A stretch of 64,000 bases of DNA. It comes from Chaenocephalus aceratus. Taxonomy: Eukaryota > Chordata > Actinopteri > Perciformes > Channichthyidae. Positions within the stretch are counted from its first letter, which is position 1. The number at the start of each line of letters is the position of its first letter. The notes beneath the pieces were generated by a model. The model made no database searches and was not told where the DNA came from. It saw nothing but the letters and a program-made list of their open reading frames with translations. The stretch lies in NCBI GenBank assembly GCA_023974075.1, contig CM043803.1:3569495-3633494 (forward strand), given 5' to 3'. Both the position numbers and the translations under genes were made by a program. Shown here one piece after another: positions 48,173 through 60,100 of this stretch.

Positions 48173-50927
48173 CGTCTCACCCAGTCCTCACACAGCCCCT
48201 TCCTGCTGCTTTTGTAACAGTTCTCCTTTCTATCTGGGCTGCAACTGTCACATCTGCTGCGAGAGGAAGATGTGAGCGTTCAGGGTGTGCTCATGAATGT
48301 GCGTGTATTTCCCATCACAAGTTGATTGATCTTGGTTCTAGCTCGCTTATGATAGATCCGTTCGGAGTCCATTTGTATATTTGCATACATGGCTCCTCTA
48401 AATAGAACGATATAAAGATGATGGACATGTATTCGAGGGGTTGGTCAAGTGACGGGGGCAAGCGGGGAATGACTCTGCCCGTGGTTCCTCAGGTAGGTGA
48501 TCACAACAACATCAAATCAGCTTTTATTGCTATATTGTACAACTTTATTGTCTGTGGTCAGCATGTTTTATAACAATTTAGTGTTCTATGCCAGTATTGC
48601 TTCCTGCTTTGCATAAGCTTAACACCCCTGCACTTGTGTCTTTTCATGAACTGATCTGCTCAATGCTGTTATTTGCTCATCTATTGTAATTGTTGGTTTA
48701 CATTTTTATTATGGATGTTAAAGAACAACTTTTGTTCTTCTGTGTTGATATTTTCATCAGAAAATGTAATACTTCTGAAAGCAGTGGTGAGAAACTGTAT
48801 CTATTAGTTCAGTTTTGACATTTTCGTTTGTTGACATCTGCGGACGTTGAGTGTTTCAGTCTGATGAGGGGAAAACTAATAGGTGTTAAGTTGTGTGATA
48901 TCACACTGATATACACTTTGTTGCTCTGTCAAAACACAGTGACAGAACATTTTAAAATGTTTCTCACAAGGATCTTTTTCTTTCAAGGTTGTCTGTTTTA
49001 AGGTCAGAATAACACAAATGTTTTTTACCATTGGGACAGTCTTTGTTGGAGAAAAGGTTGATAGAGTCCACCATTACACCACAACAACTGTGTTGGGTTG
49101 AATCAATCTGTTTAGGGGTCAGCTGTCTGGTTGTCCGCATCGACTGCACTGAGGTTAGATTGAGATCAATCAAGTCAGCAAAGTGATAACATTGAATAGA
49201 CAGATAGAAAACACAGCTGATCATGAAATCCATAACGCGCATTGCTCTCCTCTTCTCATTATTTTATAAAAATATTTATACAAGTATCCGGACCTTTTAA
49301 CTAATGGCAAAATACTAAATTCCAAGCAAAAGTCCTGTATTCAAAAGCGTACTCCAAAACAAGTTCTTTAAAAATAAGAATTGGGTGAATAGTATCATTG
49401 CTAACATTGTTTGTTTGAGGAAAATGTGTTTGTTTAGAACGTACTTTAGAATTGTCTCCATGAAATTGGGAAGTTTACAGAATAAACTGACAAGCAATCT
49501 TCTGTTTTTCTTAAAATACTCTACAAAGGAGTGTCCGAAACAGGAATTTTTTAAATAGACATTTATTTAAAACATACTTATACCAAGTGGACTAGCATTC
49601 ATAAACATGGTGATAATACGACGTTAAGGACTTGCATACCAACATGACTTGATAAGAAGGAGGAGCACTGAACGATTAATTATATTTTCTTGAGTGGATC
49701 ACATGTTTTGTTTTGAAAATCCAATGTGACAAAGTAACAATTATCTACAGATTTCAAATGAATGAAGTTTTGGCAATATCTTCCTGTAGATTGCATGAGT
49801 TACCTCACCTTACCTTACTTAGTAATACATCTCTTCTTTATAGCACTGCACATTTAGCAGAGTGGTACACAGATGCAGACACACAGGTCTCAGGCCTTGG
49901 TAAATATAGACCATGAGGTTAGCTGAGAGACAAGAAGCTGTTAGAGTGTTGTGTGAAGTGCCAGCATGAAGTCGTATGAAAGACTCTGCAGGGCTGTAGA
50001 TCCCACGAGTCTCACACTGAGGAAGAATCACCTCAGTGGAGCACAGGTGAGGAGAGAACAACTTAAAGAAAGATCACATTGTTTTCATCCAGGCAGCGGG
50101 GTCATTTAAAATTGCACTTTTCATTGCGTCAGAGGACAGAGGCAGCCTTTCATCACATGTCAGATCACTCCTAATTGTCGTTCTTTAAACAAATGTGTTG
50201 TGATGATTTACATGCCATGCAGCCGAGAGCTCTATTTATGATTGTAACGTGACAGGGATGTGCAAACAGTTTGCCTCTAATAGACAGAACGTGGAAATGC
50301 AGTTTGTATAACTAATAATAGGGCAGGTCGCTGCTTTGCTGCAGCGCAAGACAATGCCTGATGATGGTGGGGAAGTTTAACCTAGTTTTCTACATTGAGT
50401 TGGCCCGTGGCCAAAGGCTCTCGTTGCTATGGTTGTTCTTTTTTTTATCTAGCTTTTAAAATGGCTTTTTAGACCAAAAAACCACCACTGATGTTAACGT
50501 TTGTCTGCTTTGGTTAATACAGACTTAACCTCTGGACATTGTTTTGGCACAATAACTGTTATTCATGTGTGTGGGTGTTTTTGAAAATGGCACTAGAATA
50601 GGTTATGATCATTATTGTGAGGAACGACACTGTGGTGGGTTTTTTTTTTCAGCTGTGAGCTACTTCCTGTGCTCTGGTGCTCTTTCTGATGCGGAAGGCT
50701 GATTTATTAAGAGCTGTAGTGAAGGCTGGTACTTGACACTGCATGACCCCGAAGAATGTTGCAAAATACAAAAACACAACAAGGTCATTTGGAAACAATT
50801 TACTTTGAAAAATGCCTACAAAAGCCAGATGTGGATGAAGAAGTACTAAGATATTTTACTTAGGTAAAAAAAAACAGTCCTGTTTTAAAAATGTTACCTT
50901 TGATAAGTACCAAAGTAATAGCAACAA

Positions 50928-50971
<44 letters not shown>

Positions 50972-51101
50972 TACCGAAAGTATTAATTCTGCACAATGGC
51001 CCATTTCAGGATCGTATATATTTATTTATTGGATAATGCTTATTGATAGATTAATGTGTTCACCACTTTAGTTTTGCAGCTGGGGAGGAGGTATTTATTT
51101 C

Positions 51102-51146
<45 letters not shown>

Positions 51147-54100
51147 TCTTGGTAGCTTGGGAATTCCACCAATGTAAAAATAAAGCTGTTCTTAATCCGT
51201 TAAAATAACTATATAAAACAAATTATTTGTTGATTATTTGTTTGTAATCTGAATCTATGTATATATCAAATCAATGTAGTAAAATCCATGCTCTGAATTT
51301 CAGTGGAAAGAAGTGTAAAGTGGCAGGAAATGGATACAATTGTGTTCCCAAAATAACTTACGTTCTTGTTCTCTGGAAGCACCTGTTAATGTACTTCCTT
51401 AAATATATTTTCTTTGATTTTTCCACAGGTTGAGAATGAAAGTCTCCGGTCAGCGGTGTACGTGAATGTATCACAGCTTCGCAAAAGCATCTCTGAGTCT
51501 CCTCCCTCGGCTCCTCCTTCGGCTCCCTCGTCCTACTCTCCTTCCTACCTTGACCCAGAGGGATGGGAGGTGCACGTTGACCAAGAAAGTGGACAGGAGT
51601 ACTTCTACCACCCCGCCACGGGGCGCACCACCTGGGATAGCCCCTTCCTAGACTCCCCCACAGACCCTGAGCCTCCTTGTTTCCCCTCACCTCCTCAATC
51701 TCCCGCCCTTTCTCCGTCCTCCCCACCTGCGTGGACCTCAGACTGGGAGCAGTTAGTGGATGAGAGCAGCGGTCAGCCCTACTTCTACAACGCCATGTCC
51801 GGGGAAACGTCCTGGGAGCTCCCCGAGCAGCTGAGCCCGTACCCCCCCGTGATGGAGCCCATGAGTGTGCACAGGTTCCATGAGGACGGACTGGTGAGGA
51901 CAGCCTTGCTGCTCCACTTAGCCGCTCTCTGTCTCCTATTTTAGCTTCACCCAGGGGAGCGCTGTAAATACTGCCTGCTTTTAATTGAATTAAATCTGCT
52001 GCACCTACATAGCACTCATTATCATTAGTGAAGCTCACAGATTCAGACCACAATGTCAAAAACATTAACTTTAAAATGACATTTATCCTCATATTAAAAT
52101 TCCAAATACACTCAAGGAGATTCAAGAGATGTTTAGAAGTGCTTCACGTTAGGTACATGTCAGACGTTATTGAAATATTACATGGTTTACAGTTCTTTTT
52201 TTAGTCAGAACAAGTGACCTCTTTTCTGCCCCTTAATGACTTTCTTGAGCTAGAAATGAGAATATATTTGAGGCCATGGAAATGCTGTGACTTAGAGTAT
52301 TTATCAATGTCATGGAAAAGTCATTGTGCTCTTTATCTAGGTCATAGTGGGAAATAATTTACATGACATTATTCGGTGAGATGTAAATACCTCAACACAA
52401 AAAGATTGATTTAGACAAAGAACAGGGTTAGTGCTAAGTCTATTTATTACTGTCATGGCTCAATTCAACAAAGGAATAGTTTGAGGTTTTTTCATGTATT
52501 ACCTTTCTGCTGAGACTTATTTGAGAAGATCTATACTGTACCACTCTTATGACTGTGTTAAATATGAAGCTACAGCGAGCAGTCGATTAGCTTAGCTTAG
52601 CTCCATTACTGGAATATATTTCATTTAACATTTTTGAAAGATTATACAAGATACTACTTGGTAAACATTGAACTTTAGAGGTGCTGTTAGGTGGATAACT
52701 AATATCCAGGGTAGCTGTTTGTCTGCGCTTTGTGCTAAGCTAAGCTAACGGCTGTAGCTTCATATTTAACAGACAAACATGAGTGTTATCCATCTTCTCA
52801 AGTAACTCTTGAAAATAAGGCAAATCACTTTTGAAAAATTGAACTATTTCCTTTTTTCTTTTCTTTTTCACGTTATTCAGTGAAATACTTTTTTAGCACC
52901 CACAAACTTTTAAAATCAACCCCAAAAAACATAATTTAGTCTCTGGACACAGCTCAGACGCAGGTTTTTTAATGTTTCCCCCATCTTTTCATCCCCAGCC
53001 TCCTCTCCCTGATGAGGATTACCCCCTAGAGAATAACCCAGCTGCTGCTCATCCAGAGAGCAGTGAGGACCTCCTAGCCATGGGCCACCCCACTCTCCCT
53101 AAAGAGTACACCCTCAGTCATGCGGGCCGGACCATCATCCCCCGGGCCAACCTGGACCGCAGCACCCCGAACGGTTGGAACCTCAACGTGCAGCCCAACG
53201 GGACCTGGGTGTTCACCAGCGAACACTCCCCAGAGCAGGTAGCTGCAAACACCGACTGATATGAAAAAGGAGGAAGATGGGATTTAAGAAAACAAAGGTC
53301 CTATATACAGATAGACTTGATTTCAAATGGTAAAACACTTTAAGGGTGTTGCATAAACATTGGCATTTCAGTAAGAGATATATGAAAGCATCTTTACAAT
53401 GTAGGCACATTTTGGAGGGGTTACTTTAAAAAAAGATTCTGATACAATTACTAAATACCTTTCAAAAAATGTAATCAACACAAGTATCACACAATTAAAT
53501 TGATATAACTGAAATACTTTCTGTTACCAGTTGAGTACCTCGTTGCCAAATATGCAAATGAAGACAAGACACAAGACAAATTCTAAAATGTCACTATTTA
53601 TTTTGTAACTAAAGCGAAAAAGAGGAACAAGCTCAGTACAGTGCAAGTGATGCCGTACAGCTGTAAACATGCTGTCATCTCTCAACTCATTTGGCACTGT
53701 ACTACCAAAAATGTTAAAATGTTAAGCTTTGCTTATTTCCTATGAAAGTCTTTTCATGCTGGTATGCAGCACTTAAAATCTTGGTTAACTGGAAATTGTG
53801 CAAACCTCTGCTTTACGAAAATGTGCACTCTACCGTGATGTTGTTCCCCTTTCCTGCAAAACGTCTACCACATTAAAGTTGTTTTTTACTAACTTATGAG
53901 GCCATTGTACAAGAATTTTGTCCTGAAATTATGTAACTAATTTGCATGAGGGTTTATAGTATTTTATTTCAAAATGTATTTTAAAATTGCAATCCTAAAT
54001 GTATCAGTAATCTGATTACTGATTTTACATAATTTGTTGTATCCTAAATGCCATGTACTCCTGCACCCCCTAAGCGTTAATATGGAATAATGATAGCTAT

Positions 54101-57100
54101 ATCTTGTATAAGAGAGAAACGTCAAAATGATGATGAATTACGTAGGGAGATCACTATTCTTTCAAAATGAAGCAATGAAAAAACTTTAAAACCTTTCCTC
54201 CTTGTAAAACAACAGTGATTTTAAATCATCTTTAACAAAGTCATGTTTTGTTATGTAACAGTGGGTCAAGTCTGTGGATGAACAAGGGCAGACCTACTAC
54301 TATCTGAGGGACGGCTCCAAGTCTCTGTGGAACCTGCCTGAGGTAAAGATCCTTCACTACACAGGGATCAATGCCAACAAGTGTGTGTACAGTAGACGGC
54401 AATATATCATTCAGGACACAAAAAGTAGTTTTATATACTGTTTGAAGTATAACATATATTTAAATGTGTCATATCATCCTTCAAATGTTTATTTTTTTTA
54501 CAATTAAACTATCTAAAACAATTGTTTTGGTCCCTCCAGGTGCCTGTAGGTCATTACAGAACGGAGAATGGAGTTGAAGCAGACAATCCGTCAGTCATCA
54601 AAAACTGGAGACACACCATGGGACCGGCTCAGATGAGCGCAGCACACGATGATGGGGTACACACATACTTTCACACACACTCAGACCTGCTTGTACACGT
54701 ACAGGCTGCATCACTCATGCAGGGTGTGTCAGTCAGCTCACACAGAAAGCTTCAGTCGGCCTCAAGTAGTGAGGGTGAGTCTCCGTTTAACAACTGACAC
54801 TCCCATGTTTCTAAACCCCCTATTTAGCAAGGCAAATCAACTGCAGTCAACTCGTATTTACAGCAACTGCTCGAGCACAGAACTGCAGAGGGAGAGGGGG
54901 AGTGGGACTGGGAAGGGGGTGTGTTATTATAGTAAAATTAAACTAAAACTGAAAAATGTTATTTAATAAAACAAAAAGATACAAAGGAAATTGCCAGGTA
55001 ATTTAATTAAAATACACATACATTTATTTAAAAATGTGCTCCTCTAAACATCTCTACAGCAAAAAGGGACAGATTGAATTAACTCTCCTGACATAAAATT
55101 GAACAGACTAAAGTTCACCATTATGCCCATTTCTACATAGTTCTTCTGCCATGTGTTTTGTATGGTATATGTAGCTAAATACTTTTAATACATTATAGCT
55201 GGCTCCAACAAAATAAACGACCGTAAGACTTAATGTATAAAACTAAACCTTTCTGAAAAATCTGAAACTAAACTAATAGCACACGGCACACAATTTAATT
55301 GAAAAATCAAAACTAAAAATAGAACAAATCTTTAAACTATTATTTCAACTTGAGAGATCATTGAGTATTGAGGGACAAACGAAGAAGAACAGCCCCAGAA
55401 CAAAGGCACAAGAAGTATATGGAAATATTGGTCTTGTGTCTATTTTTATTAATATGAAGAATGGAAGAAGGGACATGGAGGCTTGGTTTAAAGAATGGTT
55501 TAAAACCAATCCATTTTTCTTTTATGAAAGTTTAAAATAAAACTCACAAATGCAACCATAAAGACAAGAAAACAAGATTACAATTTAATTAAATGAGCTA
55601 ATTAAGCAAATGGAAATCACTTTAATGGGTAAAAAGGACACCATTTCTACTGCATTACAGGTTTTTGTCTTATCACAGCTACTGCAAGAGACGTGCATCC
55701 TGAAGAATACATCTATCTGTTGCTTTCTGGTTTTAATTCTAACAAAAATATTTTAATGTTGTCCAGAGGGTCATGCCAACTCACAAGAGGAACACGTCCG
55801 ACTACAGCAGCGACAGCTCCAGCACGGGGAACTCTCCGGAGACGCAGCATGATGTGGGTGAACGTTGTGTCATGTTAATGTACTCATACTTTAACATTTG
55901 AATAACTTGAGGCGGAGAATATAGTTAGTTAGCCCTTAAGTTAGCCCTTTGTGCCGCCCTGTGTCTGAATGGTTCTCTGTGTTTCTCTCTTAAGGCTTTT
56001 GGGTTTAGACCCTGGAGAAACCCCTATTATCTGACCTCCAGGTGGCTGCGCTATAATGTGGGTTGTTAGTTTAAGCTGAGCTCGACTCATAGATAGCAGC
56101 ATCTATCTGATGAGCCACACGTGTAATTTAAGATCCCACAAGCTGCATTGCTGCATCTGAAAAGACATGTTTCCATTTTTGCATCAATTACTATTTTTTG
56201 TTTGATTTGGATTTCTGTTGCTGTCAAGCATGTTACATCCAAACTAATAAACCATGTCTACATTCCCATCTTCATCTACCTCACGGGGTTTTAGGATTTT
56301 TGTTCTGTATTCAGGGGTTAAAGTGCCACACAATTTGCTTCAGATTTTTTACTTTTAAATACACCGTGAAAAAGCCAAAATAGCAGCAGGGGAAAAATAA
56401 AGTATATATGGTCACATAGTTTCATAACATGTTGCTTAACAACAGTCTTGATAAAACGACATATATATATATATATATATATATATTTTACGCCTCTAAC
56501 AATTAAGGGTTTTTTTATTCTCCCCTAGTGTTTTCATTCAGTAACAGTCCGGGAAAGTCAAATACTTACTAGTTTTAATAAACAACACAGTTTTAATTGA
56601 CTTATTCAAGCCTTTATGGAAAAACCAAGAAATATACTCTAATGTATGAAATTGTAAATCATTTTGAATGCTTCTCAGAGTAATCACAGGCCACAGCTCT
56701 TTGGCCACCAGACATTTGGAACTAGTACGAGCTACTTTCATTGGACACGTGTTGACAGACTGCACGTGAGACGCTGAATTATGTTTTCCGTAGTAACTAC
56801 GATTGTCCCACCGTCCTGCATTTCCACTAGTACCTGCAAATAACTTACATTGATACTCTTTAGTAAACAGCTACCGAAAAATACATATTTGCCATCCTCT
56901 TTCTGACTTGGTTGCACAATGGTTGACGTACTTCCTTTTGAGCCTTAATTTCCCCAGTCATACCTGATGGCAGACATAATTGCATAGACAGGAAAATGTT
57001 TATAAGAAGCAAATCTAAATGCCAATGTCGTCATTATTTTACAACCATTTTATGTGCAGTCAAACATTTACTTTATAGCGATAAGTTAAAGCCTCTCTAT

Positions 57101-60100
57101 ATACCCCTTTAAAATATTGCATGTGTAACTAAAGCCTGATGTTACTCCTTCCTCTGTGCCATAGAGCTTCATTGTTGTCCAAAACTATTTTTGAAAACAC
57201 ACCACTGAGTCATACTGTTGAACTGGGTGCATGTTCCTTCATCACCATAAACACAAACACAAAGACACTGTAGTTTACTTTTGAGCAATCCCACATACAC
57301 CACCCTGCTGCTCCAAATAATCACTAGAGCACCAAGTAGTCCCCAACAAATGCACTATTTACTTGTGTTTGGTGGTGTTGAGAAAAACCATTCTTTAAAG
57401 AGTGAATGAGTTTGAGGCTAAATGTTAAAGACAAGGAGGGGAAGTCAGAAAATACTAAGAAAAGGACTAACACCTATTTTGGTCTACCATTTGTTAAAGG
57501 GGCTGTATTATGCATTTTGGACTTTTACATTTCCTGTAGTCTGTTGCATAGGTTTGTGCCTCCATTGGACTCCTTTGTTTACTTCCGTAACATAGTAACA
57601 TCACTACAAAACATTCACGCTTCTATTGGCTAGCACTCAAACACATTGTACGTGATATGTGGCTAAGAGGCGGGACAATTCCATGCAGTTGACCAATCAC
57701 AAAAGAGGCGGCCAGCTAACAGACTGCCTCTTGAGGTGCTGCAGCACAGGCAGTATGAGAAAAATAAAGACCTTTTTAAAGCATGTAAACATGTCACAGT
57801 AGAGACACAAAATACTAATATAGTAATGTTGAAGTATTGTTAAATAATCTTACAATTATGTGAATGTTGTAAATCCCCCCTGCGACTCTACACATAGTTG
57901 GATGATAGAATCTGTGACTTTTTTCAGGATATTTAACATAAGGATTTCATCATGCACATGGATTGTAATACAACTATGACTGTGACTGCTGTCTGCATGC
58001 ATGGCTTTATAGTGTTCAATATTGTGACTTAAAACGCTTGTCCTTTATATCATCACATAACTTGACTGCCCGTACAAGGCCTACACTTACAGTATAAAGA
58101 GTTAAAATGTTTTATTCAGGTGCAGAACTTGGAGAAAGCCGGTATCCTCAACAAAACAAAAGTGTGTGACAACGGCAAGAAAGTCAGGTAAGCTAACACC
58201 TCACTGAGAGGAGAGTCTCACGCTTCCGTATTTGATTTTGGGTGTGTTTGGAATCATGTGTCATCTTCCCGTAAAGCTCTTTGTTGCTTTCTCTGTGTAA
58301 GTGACAGGTTTTCTTCCATTTTCAGGAAGAACTGGGCTCAGACATGGACAGTTCTCCACTGGAGGAGTGCTGACGTTCCACAAAGATCCAAAGTCTGCAG
58401 CTATAGGGACTTCGGTATGATTTACGCGTATACGTTTTATTCAAATTAAAGGATTTGCATATTGTTATCCGAGGAAAGTGCTCATAGTTCATTAACAAGA
58501 AACTCTGACAAGCTGTATTCCTTCAAATGTTGGACTTCTGGGAGGTTCAAGATCAAATGAAACACTGACTTTTCTTATTAAATTGCCTTAAGCTTTTTTT
58601 TATGTAGTCTGCACATTGGCATCATGTCAACGTCTCATCTACATCTCATGAAGCAAATGAAACGGGGTGATGCAGGCTGATGTGTACTTTATGAGGAGTG
58701 ACGGCACAGACAAGCCCTCGGGTCGGTGACTGACAGGGACAGTCACAGCCTGGAATGCAGCAGTGTTAGTTTCTTAAACAGCTGTATTTTCTTTTCTTTA
58801 CCTCCACACAGATTAAAACCAATCAGTTCGTTCCAGAGATCACGGTGGACCTGCGAGGAGCTACCATTGGCTGGGCCCCGAAGGATAAATCCAGCAAGAA
58901 GAATGTTTTAGAGGTGTTTGTTTGTTGTCATGGAACATAATACAATGTGTGTAGCTGTTAGCATGTTAGCATTAAGAACTGAGCCCATACTGTGATCCTG
59001 CTTCTCTAACATGATCTTGTGTATTTAAATCAAATATTAAGCTGAGACACTACAAGAATATAGGTTCCTTTAACACATATCACCATGATTAGTTATATTC
59101 ATATATTTTTTTGTTGACATGCTATATTTAAATATGCAAATGAGGTCTTATTAAATGCAAATGTGCATCCATTTCCAGAACAGAAATCTGAATATCGGAT
59201 AGAGCCAGGTTCAAAATAAAAGCTGTATTGTATTGGTAAATTAAAGTCAAAGGGAGAGGGAATTATGGATATGTCCCTGTGTCACTACCTTAATCAAAAC
59301 AACCATATGAATATAATGTTCTATAAAGTGGTTATTATGTATGGGAGTATGTGAAAAAAAGTTCCATACATTTTGAAAGACCCTAAAGGTACAATGGGTT
59401 GAGAATTAACTAATCAATATTACCACCAACATTGCCAGTTGATTATTCTTTGTGCCATTCTAACTATATCATTATTTCTCCTCCAGTTAAAAGGAAAGAA
59501 CGGCGTAGAGTTCCTGGTACAGTACGACACAGAAAGCATCATCCATGACTGGCACAAAGTCTTAGTGGACACCATACGGCAACTGGTAAGTGCTTCCATG
59601 AAAATGATCCCCTTTAAACTGCAAATAAATCTCCAACTAATCAAATCATTTCTGTTTTATTACTGCTGATGCTTGGTAACAGCATTGGATTGAAATCATA
59701 AAAAAACTAAGACTGACATTCTTATTAAGACTAAGGAAAGACTTATACACTGTAAGATGGTTGACATTTTTTAAATACATCTCCAAATGAGCATGATTGC
59801 AGATATAACCTTGATTCCTATTGAACAAATATGCTATGTATTGGTCAGTCTATGTCCGTAATACCCAGAAATGTACTTTCCTAAAACTCCAGGTCACTTT
59901 CTATTTATATGTGAAAAAACTCAAAATCACAGAAGATGAAATAAAAAGTAACATCAAGCCATTTTGAGAAACATCCTTATTACAGAAAATGGAGGCTCCA
60001 TCATGGGGTGTGTTTCATGAGACCAGGAAGAATTTAGACATTTACGACATTCTATTTTGGAGAAATACTAAAAATAAGTTGATTTGCATTTGAGACATAG

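Larger units (their letters stand above)
41624..48417. other. arhgap27 intron region with repeats
   Basis: Large intron between the SH3 exon and the WW exons. It holds a hAT-like MITE (42557-43058), a doubtful open segment at 43200-43440, a donor-like CAG|GTAAGT near 43808 after GC-richer DNA, fish repeat sequence at 46868-47190 and an AC microsatellite. No certain exon is seen before 48418. Confidence 0.4.

Noticed and set aside
51358..52125. 255-codon minus-strand open frame
   Set aside because: It is the antisense shadow of the GC-rich WW1/WW2 exon of arhgap27 and resembles no protein family.
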